Assembly (NCBI GenBank): GCA_046497505.1
Contig: JAWOFN010000043.1
Coordinates: forward strand, 1-32,776
DNA from: JAWOFN01 sp046497505 [NCBI: bacterium]
GTDB taxonomy: Bacteria > Blakebacterota > Blakebacteria > Blakebacterales
Direction of reading: 5' to 3'
Length of the DNA stretch: 32,776 nucleotides
Both the position numbers and the translations under genes were made by a program. The notes beneath the pieces are model-generated. The model did no database searches, was not told the DNA's origin, and saw nothing but the letters and a program-made list of their open reading frames with translations. Positions 30,826 through 32,776 of this stretch are shown here, piece after piece (the first letter of the stretch is position 1; each line of letters opens with the position of its first letter).

Positions 30826-32169
30826 TCAGAAGACGCGGATGATGTCGTTGAAGGTCACATAGATCATGAGCATGAGCAGCAGCGCCATGCCGATCTGCGT
30901 GGCGATGAGGCGGACCCTCATGGGGAGCGGACGTCCCCGCACTGCCTCGGCCCCCAGGAAGACCAGGTGCCCGCCGTCCAGGACCGGGATGGGGAGCAGG
31001 TTGAGGATCCCGAGCTGGACGCTCAGGAAGGCCATGAAGACGACCAGGCTTCCCAGGCCTCCCCGGGCCTGGTCCCCGGCCACCTGGGCGATCATGACCG
31101 GTCCTCCCAGTGTCTTGGCGGAGATGCGGCCGGTCATCAGGCGTTCCACGATCTCCACGGTCATGGTGATGTTGCCCCAGGTCTGCTCCACACCCTGGAC
31201 GGCGGCCCCGACCAGGCCGGGGTGGCGGTACTCCATCTCGAAGTCGGTGGGGTCGGAGGCGATGCCCAGCATCCACTCCCGGCCTCCCGTGGAGTCCGGG
31301 GGACTCCGCTGCAGACGGACCCGGGCAGACATGCGCTCCCCCCCCCGCATCCACGCCACCTCCACCGGCCCACCCTCCGCGTCCTGTATGGACCGGGTGA
31401 GTTCGTACCACGAGTCTACCTCACGTCCTCCCACGGCGACGATCTCGTCCCCCGCCCTCATGCCCGCGGCTGCGGCCGCCCCGGTGTCCACCACCGACGC
31501 GACGCGGGTCCCTATCGGCCATCGCAGGCCGTAGAAACCCTCCGCACCCTCCCGAGGCTGACCGTCCCCGGTGATGAAGCTGGGCAGGACGAGGTCGAGC
31601 TGCTCCCCGCCCCGTTCCACCGTGACCGCGTGCTCCACGCCGATCCCCTCCTGGATGGCCCCGAACGCCTCACCCCAGTGGTCCACGGACTCCCCATCCA
31701 CGGCGACGATCGCGTCCCCATGCTGGAAACCCGCCTTCTCCGCCACGCTGCCGGGCTGGACCGTGCCCACCCGGGTCGTGGGGATGATGGTGTTGCCCAC
31801 CACCAGCGCGATCCCGAAGTAGATCAGCACGGCCAGGAAGAGGTTCATGACGGGACCGGCGGTGATGATACCGAACCTCCGGGGGAGGCTCGCGGCCATG
31901 AAGTCCCCCTCCTCCCACTCCGGTTCCGGCTCCCCCGGCTCCAGTCCCTCCGGCTCCTCCCCGGCCATCTTCACATAGCCCCCCAGCGGGAGCCAGCAGA
32001 CCGCATACTCCGTCTCTCCCCGGGTGAAGCTCACGATGGGAGGGCCGAACCCGATGCTGAAGGTGAGCACCCGGACCCCGGCGGCCTTGGCCATCAGGAA
32101 ATGCCCCAGCTCGTGGACGAGGATGAGGACACCGAGCGTGATGATGAATGCCGCGAGCGTCGTCGTCAC
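30826..32169 (-). CDS. rseP: RseP-type site-2 intramembrane metalloprotease
   Basis: This zinc protease cuts anti-sigma factors and other membrane substrates. The GTG at 32169 directly follows the dxr stop (TAGGTG), with GGGAGG 8 nt upstream inside dxr; the product has 447 aa. The zinc site is HELGH (His19, Glu20, His23) in the first membrane helix, and the third ligand is Asp398 in NLLPIPVLDGGHL. Two PDZ domains lie between: about 135-200 (VQPGSVAEKAGFQHGDAIVA) and about 225-300 (VVDTGAAAAAGMRAGDEIVAV). Four hydrophobic helices are visible. Two tandem PDZ domains match RseP rather than single-PDZ S2P forms. Confidence 0.95.
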   Translation of the reverse strand: MTTTLAAFIITLGVLILVHELGHFLMAKAAGVRVLTFSIGFGPPIVSFTRGETEYAVCWLPLGGYVKMAGEEPEGLEPGEPEPEWEEGDFMAASLPRRFGIITAGPVMNLFLAVLIYFGIALVVGNTIIPTTRVGTVQPGSVAEKAGFQHGDAIVAVDGESVDHWGEAFGAIQEGIGVEHAVTVERGGEQLDLVLPSFITGDGQPREGAEGFYGLRWPIGTRVASVVDTGAAAAAGMRAGDEIVAVGGREVDSWYELTRSIQDAEGGPVEVAWMRGGERMSARVRLQRSPPDSTGGREWMLGIASDPTDFEMEYRHPGLVGAAVQGVEQTWGNITMTVEIVERLMTGRISAKTLGGPVMIAQVAGDQARGGLGSLVVFMAFLSVQLGILNLLPIPVLDGGHLVFLGAEAVRGRPLPMRVRLIATQIGMALLLMLMIYVTFNDIIRVF

Positions 32170-32776
32170 CTAGATGGCCTCCCGGGCCTTCTCTGCCTGC
32201 CTCCGGGCCCCTTCCGAGGCCCACTCTCCCGCTTGAATGAGGTCCTCCAGGTCGGGGTCGTCAACGGGTTTATGCTCCTCCAGGACCCGCCGGATCGTCT
32301 CGGTGATCCCCGGGAAGGAGAGGGAACCCGCCAGGAAGGAGGCCACGGCGACCTCGTTCGCGGCGTTCAGCACCGCAGGGCACGTGCCCCCCGCCCTCAC
32401 CGCCTCCTTGCAGAGGTCCAGCGAGGGGAAACGATCGGTATCGGGCGGCTCGAAGTCCAGCGACCCCAGGTCCTCCACACCCAGTCTCTCCGCCGTGCGT
32501 ACCGGGAGCCGCTTCGGATACGTGAGAGCGTACTGGATGGGCAGCCGCATATCGGGCACCGAGAGGTGGGCCAGGATGTTCCCGTCCACGAACTCCACCA
32601 GGCTGTGCACGATGCTCTGGGGATGCACGACCACCCCCACCCGGTCCACCGGGATCCCGAAGAGCCAGTGGGCCTCGATGACCTCCAGCCCCTTGTTCAT
32701 CAGGGTAGCGGAGTCGATCGTGATCTTCGGTCCCATCTCCCAGGTGGGGTGTCTCAAGGCCTCTTCCGGGGTGATC
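32170..32776 (-). CDS. dxr: 1-deoxy-D-xylulose-5-phosphate reductoisomerase, C-terminal part (start outside window)
   Basis: This NADPH enzyme makes MEP in the non-mevalonate isoprenoid pathway. The frame runs open to the window edge, beginning [20 protein letters not shown], so about half of the usual 385-400 aa is present. Signatures are [20 protein letters not shown] (metal and substrate site) and [37 protein letters not shown] and [15 protein letters not shown] follow in the C-terminal domain. The stop abuts the rseP start, so the two genes are translationally close. The TTG at 32757 is internal, not a start. Confidence 0.95.
   Translation of the reverse strand, partial: ITPEEALRHPTWEMGPKITIDSATLMNKGLEVIEAHWLFGIPVDRVGVVVHPQSIVHSLVEFVDGNILAHLSVPDMRLPIQYALTYPKRLPVRTAERLGVEDLGSLDFEPPDTDRFPSLDLCKEAVRAGGTCPAVLNAANEVAVASFLAGSLSFPGITETIRRVLEEHKPVDDPDLEDLIQAGEWASEGARRQAEKAREAI

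Overview
The window is a dense, roughly two-thirds GC, gene-rich stretch of bacterial chromosome with no rRNA, tRNA, CRISPR array, insertion sequence or phage gene that I can see. Several features together suggest Gemmatimonadota or a neighbouring phylum: very high GC3, acidic (Glu-rich) proteins, S9 and S8 secreted peptidases, a FlgD-like C-terminal tail on the subtilase, a small outer-membrane barrel protein ending in Phe, class II ribonucleotide reductase, and the dxr-rseP pair. That placement is an inference; no marker gene in the window settles it.

Layout. (1) 1-2.6 kb: the 3' part of an S9 prolyl-oligopeptidase-type peptidase (+). (2) 2.6-7.5 kb: a tightly packed six-gene minus-strand operon, rhomboid protease > NUDIX > isoprenylcysteine-methyltransferase-like membrane enzyme > MEMO-family protein > exported protein of unknown function > DNA polymerase IV. 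(3) 7.6-10.6 kb (+): secreted subtilase and a ThiI-like thiolation enzyme. (4) 10.6-14.7 kb: a signalling block with a NarL-type response regulator, a 75-aa ORF and a sugar-phosphate nucleotidyltransferase (+), facing a CheR methyltransferase and PAS-histidine kinase pair (-). (5) 14.9-21.6 kb: DUF72 protein, Mth938-like protein, class II RNR, phosphoribosyltransferase, pyruvate kinase and bacterioferritin. Three decayed genes are interleaved here and just beyond: an alpha/beta hydrolase, an osmoprotectant ABC transporter and a DUF5698/UPF0316 membrane protein. (6) 22.1-22.65 kb: small outer-membrane barrel protein with a strong bidirectional terminator. (7) 22.7-32.8 kb: a long minus-strand run, dxr (partial) > rseP > mscS-like > TPR protein > glyA > dCMP deaminase > nrdR > NtrC-type regulator > cupin > FAD oxidoreductase.

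How the genes work together. glyA, dCMP deaminase and nrdR are spaced like one transcript and connect one-carbon supply, dUMP supply and RNR repression; the RNR itself (nrdJ) lies about 7.5 kb away beyond other genes. dxr-rseP is the widespread isoprenoid/site-2-protease neighbourhood. The HisKA_3-type kinase and the NarL-type regulator are of matching classes and may be cognate. I did not find a clear-cut new defence or mobile system. The most informative oddities are the cluster of partly deleted genes, the RNR without a C-terminal redox tail, a subtilase promoter placed for leaderless translation, and the CheR/PAS-kinase/regulator block without other chemotaxis genes.
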